DNA of 64,000 nucleotides from Bacteroidales bacterium (GTDB lineage: Bacteria; Bacteroidota; Bacteroidia; Bacteroidales; UBA932), in contig JAFUVU010000052.1 in assembly GCA_017477465.1 (NCBI GenBank), positions 1 to 64,000 on the forward strand, given 5' to 3'. The notes beneath the pieces are model-generated. The model ran no database searches, had not been told where the DNA came from, and saw only the letters and a list, made by a program, of their open reading frames with translations. Both the position numbers and the translations under genes were made by a program. Below are positions 8,926-17,745 of the stretch, piece after piece; the stretch's first letter is position 1; every line of letters begins with the position of its first letter.

Positions 8926-10874
8926 GAACAATTACGCATATTCTCCTGCTAGGTAGCGTATGGCTTTGTGCGCTTTCGTGCACAAAACAGTATGACGTAT
9001 GCATATACGGCGGTACATCGGCCGGTGTGGTGGCCGCAAAAAGCGCAGCCCAGGAGGGATATAGCGTGGTTATAGTGGAGCCTTCCGGTCATATCGGCGG
9101 GCTCACCACAGGTGGTCTCGGCCTTACCGACATCGGCAACAAACAGGTGGTTCAGGGGCTTTCCAGACAGTTCTACCGGGTACTTGGGAAGCACTACGGC
9201 AAGTTGGAAAGCTGGGTGTTCGAGCCCCATGTAGCGCAGGAGGTGATGGATGCGTATCTGGAGCATCCTCGCATAAGCGTTTTGCGCAATACCGGCCTGG
9301 AAAGACTTAGCAAACGCGGAAGGCACATCGAGGCAATGCATACAAGCCGGCTCGACGGGGAAGGCAGGGTGCTTGGACGGGGACCTCTGATCCGGGCGAA
9401 GCTGTTTATCGATGCCAGTTATGAAGGGGATTTGCTGCCTGCCTCCGGCGTGAGTTATGCCGTTGGGAGGGAATCGTCGGCACAATACGGAGAAAGCTGG
9501 AACGGCCGGCATATTGCCACCAACCATCAGTTCCCGGCCGGCGTGGACCCGTACGTAGTGCCGGGAGACCCCGCAAGCGGACTTCTTCCTGGTGTGACCG
9601 AAGGGCCTGCCGGTGAGGAAGGCCAAGGGGACGGCTTGCTGCAGGCGTATAATCTGCGGCTCTGTCTCACGGATTCGTTGGAAAACAGGATTCCGTTTAC
9701 AAGGCCTTCCGGCTATGATTCCACGCGCTACGAGCTGCTTGCACGCCTCATTGCCGCGCAGCCGGCATCGGCCAAATATTTCATTTGGAGCCCAATGCCC
9801 GGGCGCAAGACCGACGTGAACAATTTCGGAGGCTTCTCTACGGATTATATCGGCGGGAATGCCGGCTATCTGGAAGCCTCTTATGAGGGGCGCTACAAGA
9901 TATATAAGGCGCACACGGACTACACGCTGGGCCTGCTCTGGTTCATGATGACAGACCCGCGTGTCCCTTCCGCGACCCGGGAAGAACTCGCGCGTTGGGG
10001 CCTTCCCAAGGACGAATATCCTGAAAACGGCCACTGGACGCCGCAGCTTTATGTACGGGAAGGGCGCCGGATGGTGTCGGATTATGTCGTCACCCAGAAG
10101 GACTGTGAAGGGCTGATGAATGTGCCTGACGGTGTTGCGTATGCCGCCTACAAGATGGATTCCCACAACTGCCGGCGCATCGTCGCCGACGGGATGGTGA
10201 AGAACGAAGGCAATGTGGAAGAGAAGATTCCCGGGCCATGGCCCATTCCTTACAGAAGTATTGTTCCTGCCCGGAACGAGTGCGACAACCTGCTTGTGCC
10301 GGTCTGCGTGTCGGCCAGCCATATAGCCTTCGGCTCCCTGAGGATGGAACCGGTGTTCATGTCCCTGGGGCAGGTAGCCGGTCTGGCGGCCGCCATGTCG
10401 CTTCGACAGGGCATTCCGGTTCAGGATGTATCGGCCGTGGATTTGATTGCCAGCCTGGCCCGTGACCCGCTGCAGGACGGTTCCGTCCCGGATATATTTA
10501 TGGATGACGCCCTTATGGACGTTCCTTCCGGCTGGACGCGTGTGAAATCCAAGCGCGGATACGGCCCATCCTATCTGGAGTCACCGGCTCCGGGCGCGTC
10601 CGTTACCTTCGGTGCCCGGGTGCCCTCGCCGGGGCTGTATGAAGTGTATTCCTATGTAAATCTGGTTGACGATATCGAGCCCGTGACGCGTTACAACATA
10701 GACGGAGAAAGCGTTGCCGTCGATTCAAGGGAAATCCCGCTCGACGGTCAGATGAAAGGCGACTGGGCGCCGCTCGGCACTTTTGAACTCTCCGACAGCG
10801 TTTCCGTCACGGTCTCCGGCGGCGATTCCGGAAAGCCTCTACGGGCCGACTGCATCCTTCTTGTAAAACGATAA
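8922..10874 (+). CDS. FAD-dependent oxidoreductase lipoprotein
   Basis: 650 residues from the ATG that overlaps the preceding stop (ATGA); an in-frame upstream ATG lies inside the previous gene and was rejected. The signal ends ALSCTKQ, a lipobox. The dinucleotide-binding motif YGGTSAGVVAAKSA and the following VIVEPSGHIGGLTTGG match the FAD-dependent oxidoreductase family (PF12831 type). A second flavin-contact block lies near SHIAFGSLRMEPVFMSLGQVAG. The last 120 residues look like a small beta-sandwich appended to the oxidase. Such proteins are common in Bacteroidetes polysaccharide clusters. Substrate oxidation of a sugar or aglycone is plausible but not established. The next gene starts 9 bases after the stop. 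Confidence 0.85.
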   Translation: MRTITHILLLGSVWLCALSCTKQYDVCIYGGTSAGVVAAKSAAQEGYSVVIVEPSGHIGGLTTGGLGLTDIGNKQVVQGLSRQFYRVLGKHYGKLESWVFEPHVAQEVMDAYLEHPRISVLRNTGLERLSKRGRHIEAMHTSRLDGEGRVLGRGPLIRAKLFIDASYEGDLLPASGVSYAVGRESSAQYGESWNGRHIATNHQFPAGVDPYVVPGDPASGLLPGVTEGPAGEEGQGDGLLQAYNLRLCLTDSLENRIPFTRPSGYDSTRYELLARLIAAQPASAKYFIWSPMPGRKTDVNNFGGFSTDYIGGNAGYLEASYEGRYKIYKAHTDYTLGLLWFMMTDPRVPSATREELARWGLPKDEYPENGHWTPQLYVREGRRMVSDYVVTQKDCEGLMNVPDGVAYAAYKMDSHNCRRIVADGMVKNEGNVEEKIPGPWPIPYRSIVPARNECDNLLVPVCVSASHIAFGSLRMEPVFMSLGQVAGLAAAMSLRQGIPVQDVSAVDLIASLARDPLQDGSVPDIFMDDALMDVPSGWTRVKSKRGYGPSYLESPAPGASVTFGARVPSPGLYEVYSYVNLVDDIEPVTRYNIDGESVAVDSREIPLDGQMKGDWAPLGTFELSDSVSVTVSGGDSGKPLRADCILLVKR

Positions 10875-10883
10875 CCACTTTTT

Positions 10884-12341
10884 ATGAAACGAATCTCCAT
10901 ACTGCTGTCAATTGCCTTTGTCCTGCTGTCATGCGCTCAGCGTCAAGCCGTTCCTGCGGTCTTGTGGGGCGGCGAGATGCACAATTCCAACGCCTCCACG
11001 CCGGAGTCGATAGATGCGTCGCTGGATCTTGCCGCAAAGCTTGGCTTCAATGCGGTCCTTGCGCCCGTGAGCTGGGAACTGCTGGAGCCGTCGCAGGGCA
11101 AATATGACTTTACGCTGGTGGATTATCTTTTGAAAGCGGCCGACAAGCGCGACCTGTATCTTGGCCTTCTATGGTTCGGCACTTGGAAAAACGGCGAGTC
11201 CTCCTATCCGCCGCTTTGGGTAAAGGCCGATACAGCCACCTATTTCCGTGCACCCACAGAGGTTGCGGAAAAGACAGGCCCCATTTCTCCCTTCTGCCAG
11301 GCAGCCCGGGAAGCGGACGCAACTGCCTTCAAGGCCCTTATGGCGCATCTTAAGAAGGCCGATACCGCCCGCCGCGTCCTCTGTGTCCAGGTTGAAAACG
11401 AGGTCGGCGTCTTTGCAGAGAGGGATTTCTCTACTGCCGGCGAAAAGGCCTGGAATGAGAGCCCCTGGAGCAGTTCCGAAGACCCTCTTGCCCCTCAGTA
11501 CTTCATGGCCGAGGCCTATGCCCGTTATGTGGATGCCGTGGCCGCCGCGGGAAAAGAAGCTTACGATATCCCTCTGTTCGCCAACGCCTGGCTGGCTGAT
11601 GCGGATAAAGCCTACGGCAAATACCCCAACGGAGGCCCCCGGGCAGTGGTTTTGGACGTATGGAAAAAGAATGCGCCTCATCTGGACTGGCTTTCCCCGG
11701 ACATCTACGGCCTGGATTTGAGGGAGGTCTGCACGGCTTATGCCGACGGCCAGCCCCTCTTCATCCCCGAGACCAATTGCAAGGCGGGCCGATACTGGTA
11801 TGCCCTTGGTGAAGCCGGTGCAAAAGGCGTATTCGGCTTCGGTTATGAGGAATACTTTGACGACCCTTATTTCACTGCCGAATGCAAGGTCATCTCCGAA
11901 ATTATGCCGCTTATCTCCGAAGGCCACCCCATGCGCGGCTTTGTCCGGATTGACAAAAAAGACGCGCCCGATGCAGTATTTGAGCTTTCTCTTGGCAATC
12001 ATACCTTCTACGTCCATTGCATCGAAGGTGAGAAAAATGCCCACGGAATCATTGTCCAGACTGCCCCGGATGAATTCACAGTTGCCGGTGTGGGCGCGTG
12101 GATAGACTTTGGCCCGTCGGAGAGAATCGCCTTCTGTGAGGAGCTTCGCGACGGCAAACGCTGGCAGGTTCTCAACGGCGACGAAACCGGCCACCACAAC
12201 ATGCTCTACCTCCGCGGACGGCTGGACCTCCCGGAAGACGCACCCTACTACGGCCTCAGCTTCCAGCGTCGCTTCCGTCCAGCCTACCAGGAACTCTTCA
12301 AAGTCTCCGGAATCTACAGGATTAAGCTCTATAATTTATAA
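10884..12341 (+). CDS. GH35/DUF5597-like beta-galactosidase lipoprotein
   Basis: 485 residues with a lipobox (LLSC, Cys17). A clan GH-A TIM barrel is visible: LGFNAVLAPVSWELLEP, VQVENEVG with the probable acid/base Glu173, and FIPETN with the probable nucleophile Glu296. The C-terminal region (HTFYVHCIEG, EFTVAGVGAWIDFG) matches the small beta domain of the DUF5597 type found on GH35/GH42-like beta-galactosidases. The expected activity is removal of beta-galactosyl or related residues from oligosaccharides in the periplasm or on the cell surface. It closes the first half of the cluster; the next gene has its own promoter in an AT-rich gap. Confidence 0.85.
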   Translation: MKRISILLSIAFVLLSCAQRQAVPAVLWGGEMHNSNASTPESIDASLDLAAKLGFNAVLAPVSWELLEPSQGKYDFTLVDYLLKAADKRDLYLGLLWFGTWKNGESSYPPLWVKADTATYFRAPTEVAEKTGPISPFCQAAREADATAFKALMAHLKKADTARRVLCVQVENEVGVFAERDFSTAGEKAWNESPWSSSEDPLAPQYFMAEAYARYVDAVAAAGKEAYDIPLFANAWLADADKAYGKYPNGGPRAVVLDVWKKNAPHLDWLSPDIYGLDLREVCTAYADGQPLFIPETNCKAGRYWYALGEAGAKGVFGFGYEEYFDDPYFTAECKVISEIMPLISEGHPMRGFVRIDKKDAPDAVFELSLGNHTFYVHCIEGEKNAHGIIVQTAPDEFTVAGVGAWIDFGPSERIAFCEELRDGKRWQVLNGDETGHHNMLYLRGRLDLPEDAPYYGLSFQRRFRPAYQELFKVSGIYRIKLYNL

Positions 12342-12350
12342 TTTAATAGT

Positions 12351-12401
12351 TATAATTTAAACTATAATTAGTATATTTGCGGCATAATAGTTTAAATTTA
12401 A
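12351..12401 (+). promoter_or_regulatory. hipBA promoter with flanking inverted operator-like pair
   Basis: TATATTTG at 12372-12379 matches the Bacteroidota -7 box. It is flanked by TATAATTTAAACTAT (12351-12365) and ATAGTTTAAATTTAA (12387-12401), which are near reverse complements of each other. Two inverted sites on either side of the promoter suit autorepression by HipB-type proteins. The promoter box is seen in the sequence; the operator role is inferred. Confidence 0.6.
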
Positions 12402-12407
12402 CTCGTT

Positions 12408-12755
12408 ATGGATGATATCTACACTATGTCCGACGGTCTGATTCAAAGCAGAATAGGCCAAAAACTTAAATCCGCAAGGCTCAAACAGAATATTACCCAG
12501 GAGAGCCTTGCTCATGATGCCGATATATCCCTGTCGTCGTTGAAAAAGATTGAAGCCGGGCAGATAGGTAACTTTGAAAACCTGCTCAGATGTCTGCGCT
12601 CTTTGGGTGAGTTCGAATTGATTCTGCCCATGGTGGAAGAAGAGAAGATGAGCCCGTCGGAGTATTATAAGTTGCAGTCTTCTGTTAAAAGGAATGCAAG
12701 AAAACGCGCCTCCGGGCAGGTGAAAAGCACAGAAAAGGAGGAGTCGCAATGGTAG
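12408..12755 (+). CDS. hipB: HipB-like antitoxin, XRE-family HTH
   Basis: 115 residues. Residues about 14-75 form an XRE-type helix-turn-helix (IGQKLKSARLKQNITQESLA, then DADISLSSLKKIEAGQ). The basic C-terminal tail (KRNARKRASGQVKSTEKEE) is probably disordered. It overlaps the following hipA-like gene by 7 bases, the usual antitoxin-first layout. HipB proteins bind and neutralise HipA and repress the operon through palindromic operators; the inverted pair around the promoter fits. A second ATG six codons downstream is possible, but the first is retained because it lies closest to the promoter. Confidence 0.85.
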   Translation: MDDIYTMSDGLIQSRIGQKLKSARLKQNITQESLAHDADISLSSLKKIEAGQIGNFENLLRCLRSLGEFELILPMVEEEKMSPSEYYKLQSSVKRNARKRASGQVKSTEKEESQW

Positions 12756-14029
12756 ATGTCGCAAGAGTACGATTGTTTGGTAAAGTAATCGGGACGTTCA
12801 ACTGGGACAACGAATATAATCTTGCCCGCTTTGAATACGACGCCGGTTTTGTCGGTCAGGGAATTGAGCCGTCTCCCCTTATGATGCCGGTTCGTCCAGG
12901 TCGCATTTATTCTTTCGGCGGACTTAACTGGGATACTTTCAACGGTCTTCCCGGCATGCTGGCCGATTCCTTGCCCGACACATACGGACGTGCGCTTTTT
13001 GACAGGTGGCTGTCCCTGACCGGCCGGACATCGGGCAATCCTGTCGAATCACTCTGCTATTTGGGAACAAGATGCATGGGTGCATTGGAGTTTGAGCCGG
13101 CAACGGGCCCGGAAACGGATTCCGGTCAGCTGATAGAAATCGATTCGCTGGTCCGGGTAGCGCGTGAAGCCCTCTCGGAAAAGATGGCTTTTGAGGCCGA
13201 TTTTCTTGGCAACAAGAAGTCGGCCATAGCAGAAATTCTTCGTCTTGGGACATCGGCCGGCGGACAGCGGGCAAAAGCAGTCATTGCATACAATAAAGCA
13301 ACAGGAGAAGTCAAATCAGGTCAGGTTGAAGCCCCGGAGGGCTTTGACTACTATCTGATAAAATTGGATGGAGTATCGGCCACGACTGGATTTAGGGAAA
13401 CTGAGAATTATGGCCGGCTAGAATACTCTTTTTCACGGCTCGTCAAGGCATGCGGCATTGACATGACCTACTGTGACCTGATTGAAGAGAATGGCCGTGC
13501 ACACTTTATAACCAAACGGTTTGACAGGGAAAACGGAAGGAAAATACATACGCAGACACTATGCGGAATCGCACATTATGACCACCGTATTCACAGAGCC
13601 TATTCATATGAGCAGGCATTCAATGTAATGAGGCGTTTAAGGCTTTCTTATGCCGAGGCCAATGAAATGTTCAGGAGAATGGTTTTCAATGTGGTGGTAA
13701 GGAACCAGGATGACCACACCAAAAACATATCTTTCCTGATGGGCCAGGATGGAAAATGGCATCTGTCCCCAGCCTATGATATGGGATATGCCTTCAATCC
13801 TGATGGAGCCTGGACGTCCACCCATCAAATGTCCATTGGCGGGAAGTTTGATGGAATAGGAAGGGCGGATCTTTTGTCTTTTGCCGAGTCAAATAGTATA
13901 AAAACAGCCCCGGAAATCATTGACGAGGTGTGCGAAGAGGCATCAAAATGGTCCGTAACAGCACGTAACTGCGGTGTCCCGGAGAGCATGATACGCTCGA
14001 TTGAATCCAATTTTCTTTTGAGATTATGA
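12749..14029 (+). CDS. hipA: HipA-like serine/threonine kinase toxin
   Basis: 426 residues. The N-terminal HipA_N region (about 1-110: RVRLFGKVIGTF, GLPGMLADSLPDTYGR) is followed by the kinase-like HipA_C region. A Gly-rich loop TSAGGQRAKA lies near residue 170, the catalytic loop VRNQDDHTKNIS near 314-325, and the metal-binding AYDMGYAF near 341. E. coli HipA phosphorylates glutamyl-tRNA synthetase and causes growth arrest; the target here is unknown. All kinase motifs are intact, so an active toxin is expected. The stop overlaps the next start by 4 bases, so the toxin is in the same transcription unit as the glycosidase downstream, which is unusual. Confidence 0.88.
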   Translation: MVDVARVRLFGKVIGTFNWDNEYNLARFEYDAGFVGQGIEPSPLMMPVRPGRIYSFGGLNWDTFNGLPGMLADSLPDTYGRALFDRWLSLTGRTSGNPVESLCYLGTRCMGALEFEPATGPETDSGQLIEIDSLVRVAREALSEKMAFEADFLGNKKSAIAEILRLGTSAGGQRAKAVIAYNKATGEVKSGQVEAPEGFDYYLIKLDGVSATTGFRETENYGRLEYSFSRLVKACGIDMTYCDLIEENGRAHFITKRFDRENGRKIHTQTLCGIAHYDHRIHRAYSYEQAFNVMRRLRLSYAEANEMFRRMVFNVVVRNQDDHTKNISFLMGQDGKWHLSPAYDMGYAFNPDGAWTSTHQMSIGGKFDGIGRADLLSFAESNSIKTAPEIIDEVCEEASKWSVTARNCGVPESMIRSIESNFLLRL

Positions 14030-15453
14030 AGGTAAAACTAATCATAGCACTGGCCGTCAGTTTATTGTCCGGAATCTTGCCCTTGAGAGCGCAGGTTGGG
14101 CCTTCCGTCACGTACGAGAAGTTCATGCAGGCAGCGCCGCCCCTCACGCAGGCGGGTGTTCTCAAGGCCGATTCATCGCTGCGCGCTGAACGCTGGTCCA
14201 TCGGCAATGAGTGTCTGGACAGGGACATGGCTGTTTTCGATGAGTACAAGCAGTATGTGGGGCAGCTTGGCGTTGGCTATGCCCGCATCCAAAGCGGCTG
14301 GGCCAAGACCGAGAAGGAGAAAGGCAAGTACGACTTCGCCTGGCTGGATGCCATTGTGGACGGCCTTCTGGAGCAGAATGTCAAGCCCTGGATGTGCCTT
14401 TGCTATGGAAACCCTCTTTATGGCGACGGGAACACCCTTGGCAATGCCATTCCTTCAGACCTCGGGCCTTGGAAAAAGTACGTACAGGCCGTTGTAGAGC
14501 ATTTCAAGGGGCGTGTGCAATGTTATGAAGTCTGGAACGAGCCCAATATTTCCGTAAATGCCGGCCACCCGGAGCGCTACGTGAAGCTTCTCAAAGCAAC
14601 TTCTCCCGTTATCCGCAAGGCCGATTCATCGGCAAAGATTGCAGCCTTTGCGCTGGCATCTCTGGATTACGCTTTTCTGGACGAGGCGCTCAAGGCGCTG
14701 AGTCCGGGGCTCTTTGATATCGTGAGCCTTCACAAGTATTTTGAAAACCCGGACGAGGGCGACTACGATTTCCGCTTTCTCACGGAAAGGGTTCATGCCT
14801 TTGACGCTTCTGTCAAGGTTGTGATGGGAGAAAGCGGCTGCCCGTCGGAACTTGGCTGGGCACATGCGCTCAAATTCAATGAATGGACGGAGTATTCCCA
14901 GGCAAAGGTAATCCTGAGGCGCATGGCCTGCGATTTCGCCCTTGGCCAGCCTTCATCCATCTTTACCATGGTGGATCTGGTGTATCCTGATTTCAGACAG
15001 TCATTCGGCCTTCTGTGCACCAGCCTCAAGGGCAAGGTTATTTACAAAAAACCTTCGTTCTACGCCGTCAGGAACATGGTAAACCTGCTTCCGGACGCCG
15101 TGGAGCCGGCCGAAGTCTCCTTTACTTCCTCTATCAAGGAGCCAATTAAAGTGACCGGGCTTCAGAAAGACGGCAAACTCATCGGCGCCATGCTGTATCT
15201 TTCCGGGAACAAGCCGTCATCGGCCTTGGAATGGCAGAAGGCACGTATTGCCATAGAAGGGCTCAAACTCGAGAACCCTGTCCTGGTAGAGCCCATCACC
15301 GGGCGCATCTTCTCACTTGACCGGTACCACTACTCGCCCAACAACCCCACAAGGACATATAGCCTCCCGATCTGGGACAGTCCGGTGTTTTTGCTGGAGC
15401 GCGGTGAAGTAAGCGTATCTTCAGCAGAGTCCGGGTGGAAAGAGGAATGGTAA
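14026..15453 (+). CDS. Clan GH-A glycosidase, GH39-like, secreted
   Basis: 475 residues with a Sec signal peptide (ends LRAQ). The TIM barrel has VWNEPN with the probable acid/base Glu172 and VMGESGCPS with the probable nucleophile Glu269. LGVGYARIQSGWAKTEKEKG and VKPWMCLCYGNP are typical of GH39 and related beta-xylosidase-like proteins. Residues about 350-475 form a C-terminal beta domain. The assignment to GH39 rather than another GH-A family is tentative. Its start overlaps the hipA stop, so it is probably co-transcribed with hipBA. The following GH3 gene begins about 58 bases later. Confidence 0.7.
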   Translation: MKVKLIIALAVSLLSGILPLRAQVGPSVTYEKFMQAAPPLTQAGVLKADSSLRAERWSIGNECLDRDMAVFDEYKQYVGQLGVGYARIQSGWAKTEKEKGKYDFAWLDAIVDGLLEQNVKPWMCLCYGNPLYGDGNTLGNAIPSDLGPWKKYVQAVVEHFKGRVQCYEVWNEPNISVNAGHPERYVKLLKATSPVIRKADSSAKIAAFALASLDYAFLDEALKALSPGLFDIVSLHKYFENPDEGDYDFRFLTERVHAFDASVKVVMGESGCPSELGWAHALKFNEWTEYSQAKVILRRMACDFALGQPSSIFTMVDLVYPDFRQSFGLLCTSLKGKVIYKKPSFYAVRNMVNLLPDAVEPAEVSFTSSIKEPIKVTGLQKDGKLIGAMLYLSGNKPSSALEWQKARIAIEGLKLENPVLVEPITGRIFSLDRYHYSPNNPTRTYSLPIWDSPVFLLERGEVSVSSAESGWKEEW

Positions 15454-15510
15454 AGTGTGGACGGTAATAACTTGATTATAAATAGTTTATTAAAAAAGCC
15501 TTATCATAAA

Positions 15511-17745
15511 ATGTGGAAGGGGTTTTGCTTAATAGGTTCTGTTTCAATTACTTGTGTTTTACGCATAAGTGCGTTGCTCTTGTTCGTGTCTTGCACGCAG
15601 GTCAAGGAGATGGACTGCGGCTACAGGAAACTCACGCAGAAGGGCGGGCCGATGCTGACTTATGTGGACATACCGCTGCTGCATGACAGCGGAAGGGTGT
15701 TCAAGGACCATAACCGCAACGGGGAACTGGACGCTTATGAAGACTGGCGGCTTGCTCCGGAGGAAAGGGCGGCCGATCTGGCGGCAAAACTCCCTCCCGA
15801 GTACCTTTCCGGCCTCATGACCATCGGCCATACAGTGAATGTGCCCGGCATTTCCTCCATGAGCGTGAGCGGCATTACCTATAACGGAAAACCTTATCAG
15901 GAGAGCGGAGCCGAGCCTTCCGATATCTGCGACAGGCTGCACGATGCCCTCGTGAACTTTGATACCCGCCAGATTCTGCTGGCTCATTCCGACGGCCCGG
16001 AGACCATCGCCCGCTGGAACAACAAGGTGCAGGCGCTTTGCGAAAGCCTTCCCTGGGGCATTCCCTCCCTCAACTGTACAGATCCCCGCAATGAAATCAA
16101 GGCTACCGACGAGTTCAACGCCGGCTCCGGCGGCATCTGTTCACAGTGGCCAACGCCGCTTGGACTGGCGGCAACTTTTGACACTACGGTAGTTGTCAAT
16201 TTTGCACGGACAGTGCAGCGTGAATACCGCGCCCTTGGCTTTGGAACCGCCCTTTCTCCGCAGGCCGATTTAGCTACGGACCCCCGCTGGAGAAGGGTGC
16301 CGGGCACCTTTGGGGAAAATCCTGAGCTGGTGCGGCAGATGGCATCGGCCTATATCCATACCCTGCAGCCGGAGGTGAACTGCATTGTAAAGCACTGGCC
16401 TGGCGGCGGAGCGGGTGAAGGCGGAAGGGACGCGCACCTTTCCATCGGCAAATACGCCGTGTTCCCTGGCTGGCGGCTCAAGACCGCCATGGACGCATTC
16501 TGTCTGGATGCGGGAGGCGTCATGCCGTATTATACGGTTTCTTACGGGCAGGACCCTTCCGGCGAAAACGTGGGCAACAGCTACAGCAGCTATATCATTG
16601 ACACGCTCCTCAGGAAGCAATACGGCTACGAGGGGATTGTCTGTACGGACTGGGGCATTGTGGCTGACTACAACGGTGATCCGCTCACCACGGGCGGCAA
16701 ATGCTATGGTGTTGAGGCGCTTACCAAGGGAGAACGCATCCTGAAGGCGCTGGAAGCCGGCGTGGACGAGTTCGGCGGGTCCGTCTTCGCGTTCTGGCTC
16801 ATGGAGGCCTACAAGCTTTGGGACGATAAATATGGTGCCGGTGCGGCACGGGCACGCTGGGAATCATCGGCCAGGAAGATTCTGGTACCGTTTTTCCGCA
16901 GCGGAGTCTTTGAGAATCCTTACCGTGACCCTTCAGAAGCCGTGAAAGTGCTTTCCGACCCCAAAGCCCAAGCGCTTGGAGAAGAGGCCCAGTTGCGTTC
17001 TGTTGTGATGGTAAAAAACAAAGGAAACGTACTCCCTGTCATTTCGAGCGTTTCTTCTGTCATTTCGAGCGAAGTCGAGAAATCTCCCAAACCTAAGGTG
17101 TACGTCCCTATCCGCAAAATCCCCGGCGTCTATTCTATGACGGGCAGGCTGAAAAAAGCCCCCTACGTGGGCTATTCGGTAGATACGTCAGAGGTAGCCA
17201 AGCATTATACCATCGCTAAAAGCCCGCAGGAGGCCGATTTCGCCCTTGTGGCCATCACCGAGCCCGAAGGAGGAATAGGCTATAAGGACGGAAAGTATAT
17301 GCCCATTTCGCTACAGTATAGCCCCTACACGGCTTCCGAGGCACGGGCAGTTTCCATTGCCGGTGGAGACCCGGCGGAATCTTCGATGAACCGTAGCTAC
17401 AAAGGGCGCCACCTGGAAGTGGAAAACGCCTCCGACCTCGCACTGGTACAGGAGACAAAGGCGCTTATGGGCGCCAAGCCCGTAGTGGTGCTTCTTCAGA
17501 CCACCCGCCCCGTGGTTATGGAATTCGAACCTTGGGCAGATGCCATTCTGCTTGCATTTGGAGTACGGAGTAAAGCATTTCTGGATATAGTCTCCGGCGA
17601 GTTTGAGCCTTCCGGCCGCCTGCCCATGCAGTTCCCCGCATCGATGGACGAGGTGGAGCGGCAGATGGAGGATGTCCCGGAGGATATGACTCCTTGGAAG
17701 GATACCGAGGGAAACACCTATGATTTTGGATTTGGCTTATTATGA
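15511..17745 (+). CDS. GH3 family glycosidase lipoprotein (paralogue 1)
   Basis: 744 residues from the ATG at 15511. A GTG 18 codons upstream is in frame but would place a charged leader before the signal, so the ATG is preferred. The lipoprotein signal ends LLLFVSC. GH3 features: KHWPGGGAGEGGRDAHL (substrate-site Lys-His), and VCTDWG with the probable nucleophile Asp380. The C-terminal alpha/beta domain follows (SVVMVKNKGNVLP onward). Compared with the paralogue at 20440-22695, this protein has an extra Ser/Val-rich stretch of about 15 residues just after VLP, encoded by a repeat at 17038-17087. GH3 members are mostly exo-acting beta-glucosidases or beta-xylosidases. The stop overlaps the GH10 start by 4 bases. 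Confidence 0.88.
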   Translation: MWKGFCLIGSVSITCVLRISALLLFVSCTQVKEMDCGYRKLTQKGGPMLTYVDIPLLHDSGRVFKDHNRNGELDAYEDWRLAPEERAADLAAKLPPEYLSGLMTIGHTVNVPGISSMSVSGITYNGKPYQESGAEPSDICDRLHDALVNFDTRQILLAHSDGPETIARWNNKVQALCESLPWGIPSLNCTDPRNEIKATDEFNAGSGGICSQWPTPLGLAATFDTTVVVNFARTVQREYRALGFGTALSPQADLATDPRWRRVPGTFGENPELVRQMASAYIHTLQPEVNCIVKHWPGGGAGEGGRDAHLSIGKYAVFPGWRLKTAMDAFCLDAGGVMPYYTVSYGQDPSGENVGNSYSSYIIDTLLRKQYGYEGIVCTDWGIVADYNGDPLTTGGKCYGVEALTKGERILKALEAGVDEFGGSVFAFWLMEAYKLWDDKYGAGAARARWESSARKILVPFFRSGVFENPYRDPSEAVKVLSDPKAQALGEEAQLRSVVMVKNKGNVLPVISSVSSVISSEVEKSPKPKVYVPIRKIPGVYSMTGRLKKAPYVGYSVDTSEVAKHYTIAKSPQEADFALVAITEPEGGIGYKDGKYMPISLQYSPYTASEARAVSIAGGDPAESSMNRSYKGRHLEVENASDLALVQETKALMGAKPVVVLLQTTRPVVMEFEPWADAILLAFGVRSKAFLDIVSGEFEPSGRLPMQFPASMDEVERQMEDVPEDMTPWKDTEGNTYDFGFGLL
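17038..17087. repeat. REP-like repeat inserted in frame in the GH3 gene
   Basis: The 13-mer GTCATTTCGAGCG occurs twice (17038-17050 and 17059-17071). The second copy runs on into GAAGTCGAGAAATCTCC, and ATTTCGAG can fold back on CGAGAAAT. It translates as VISSVSSVISSEVEKS, a peptide I recognise from dispersed repeats in Bacteroidota genomes. The paralogous GH3 gene lacks this stretch at the corresponding site. Confidence 0.7.

Noticed and set aside
8949..10322. Long minus-strand open frame of about 457 codons
   Set aside because: It is fully opposite the FAD oxidoreductase gene, has a His/Arg-rich, non-protein-like composition and no motifs; it is a by-product of GC-rich codon use.
15457..15510. 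GTG start 18 codons upstream for the first GH3 gene
   Set aside because: It would put a polar leader before the lipoprotein signal. The ATG at 15511 gives a more normal signal.
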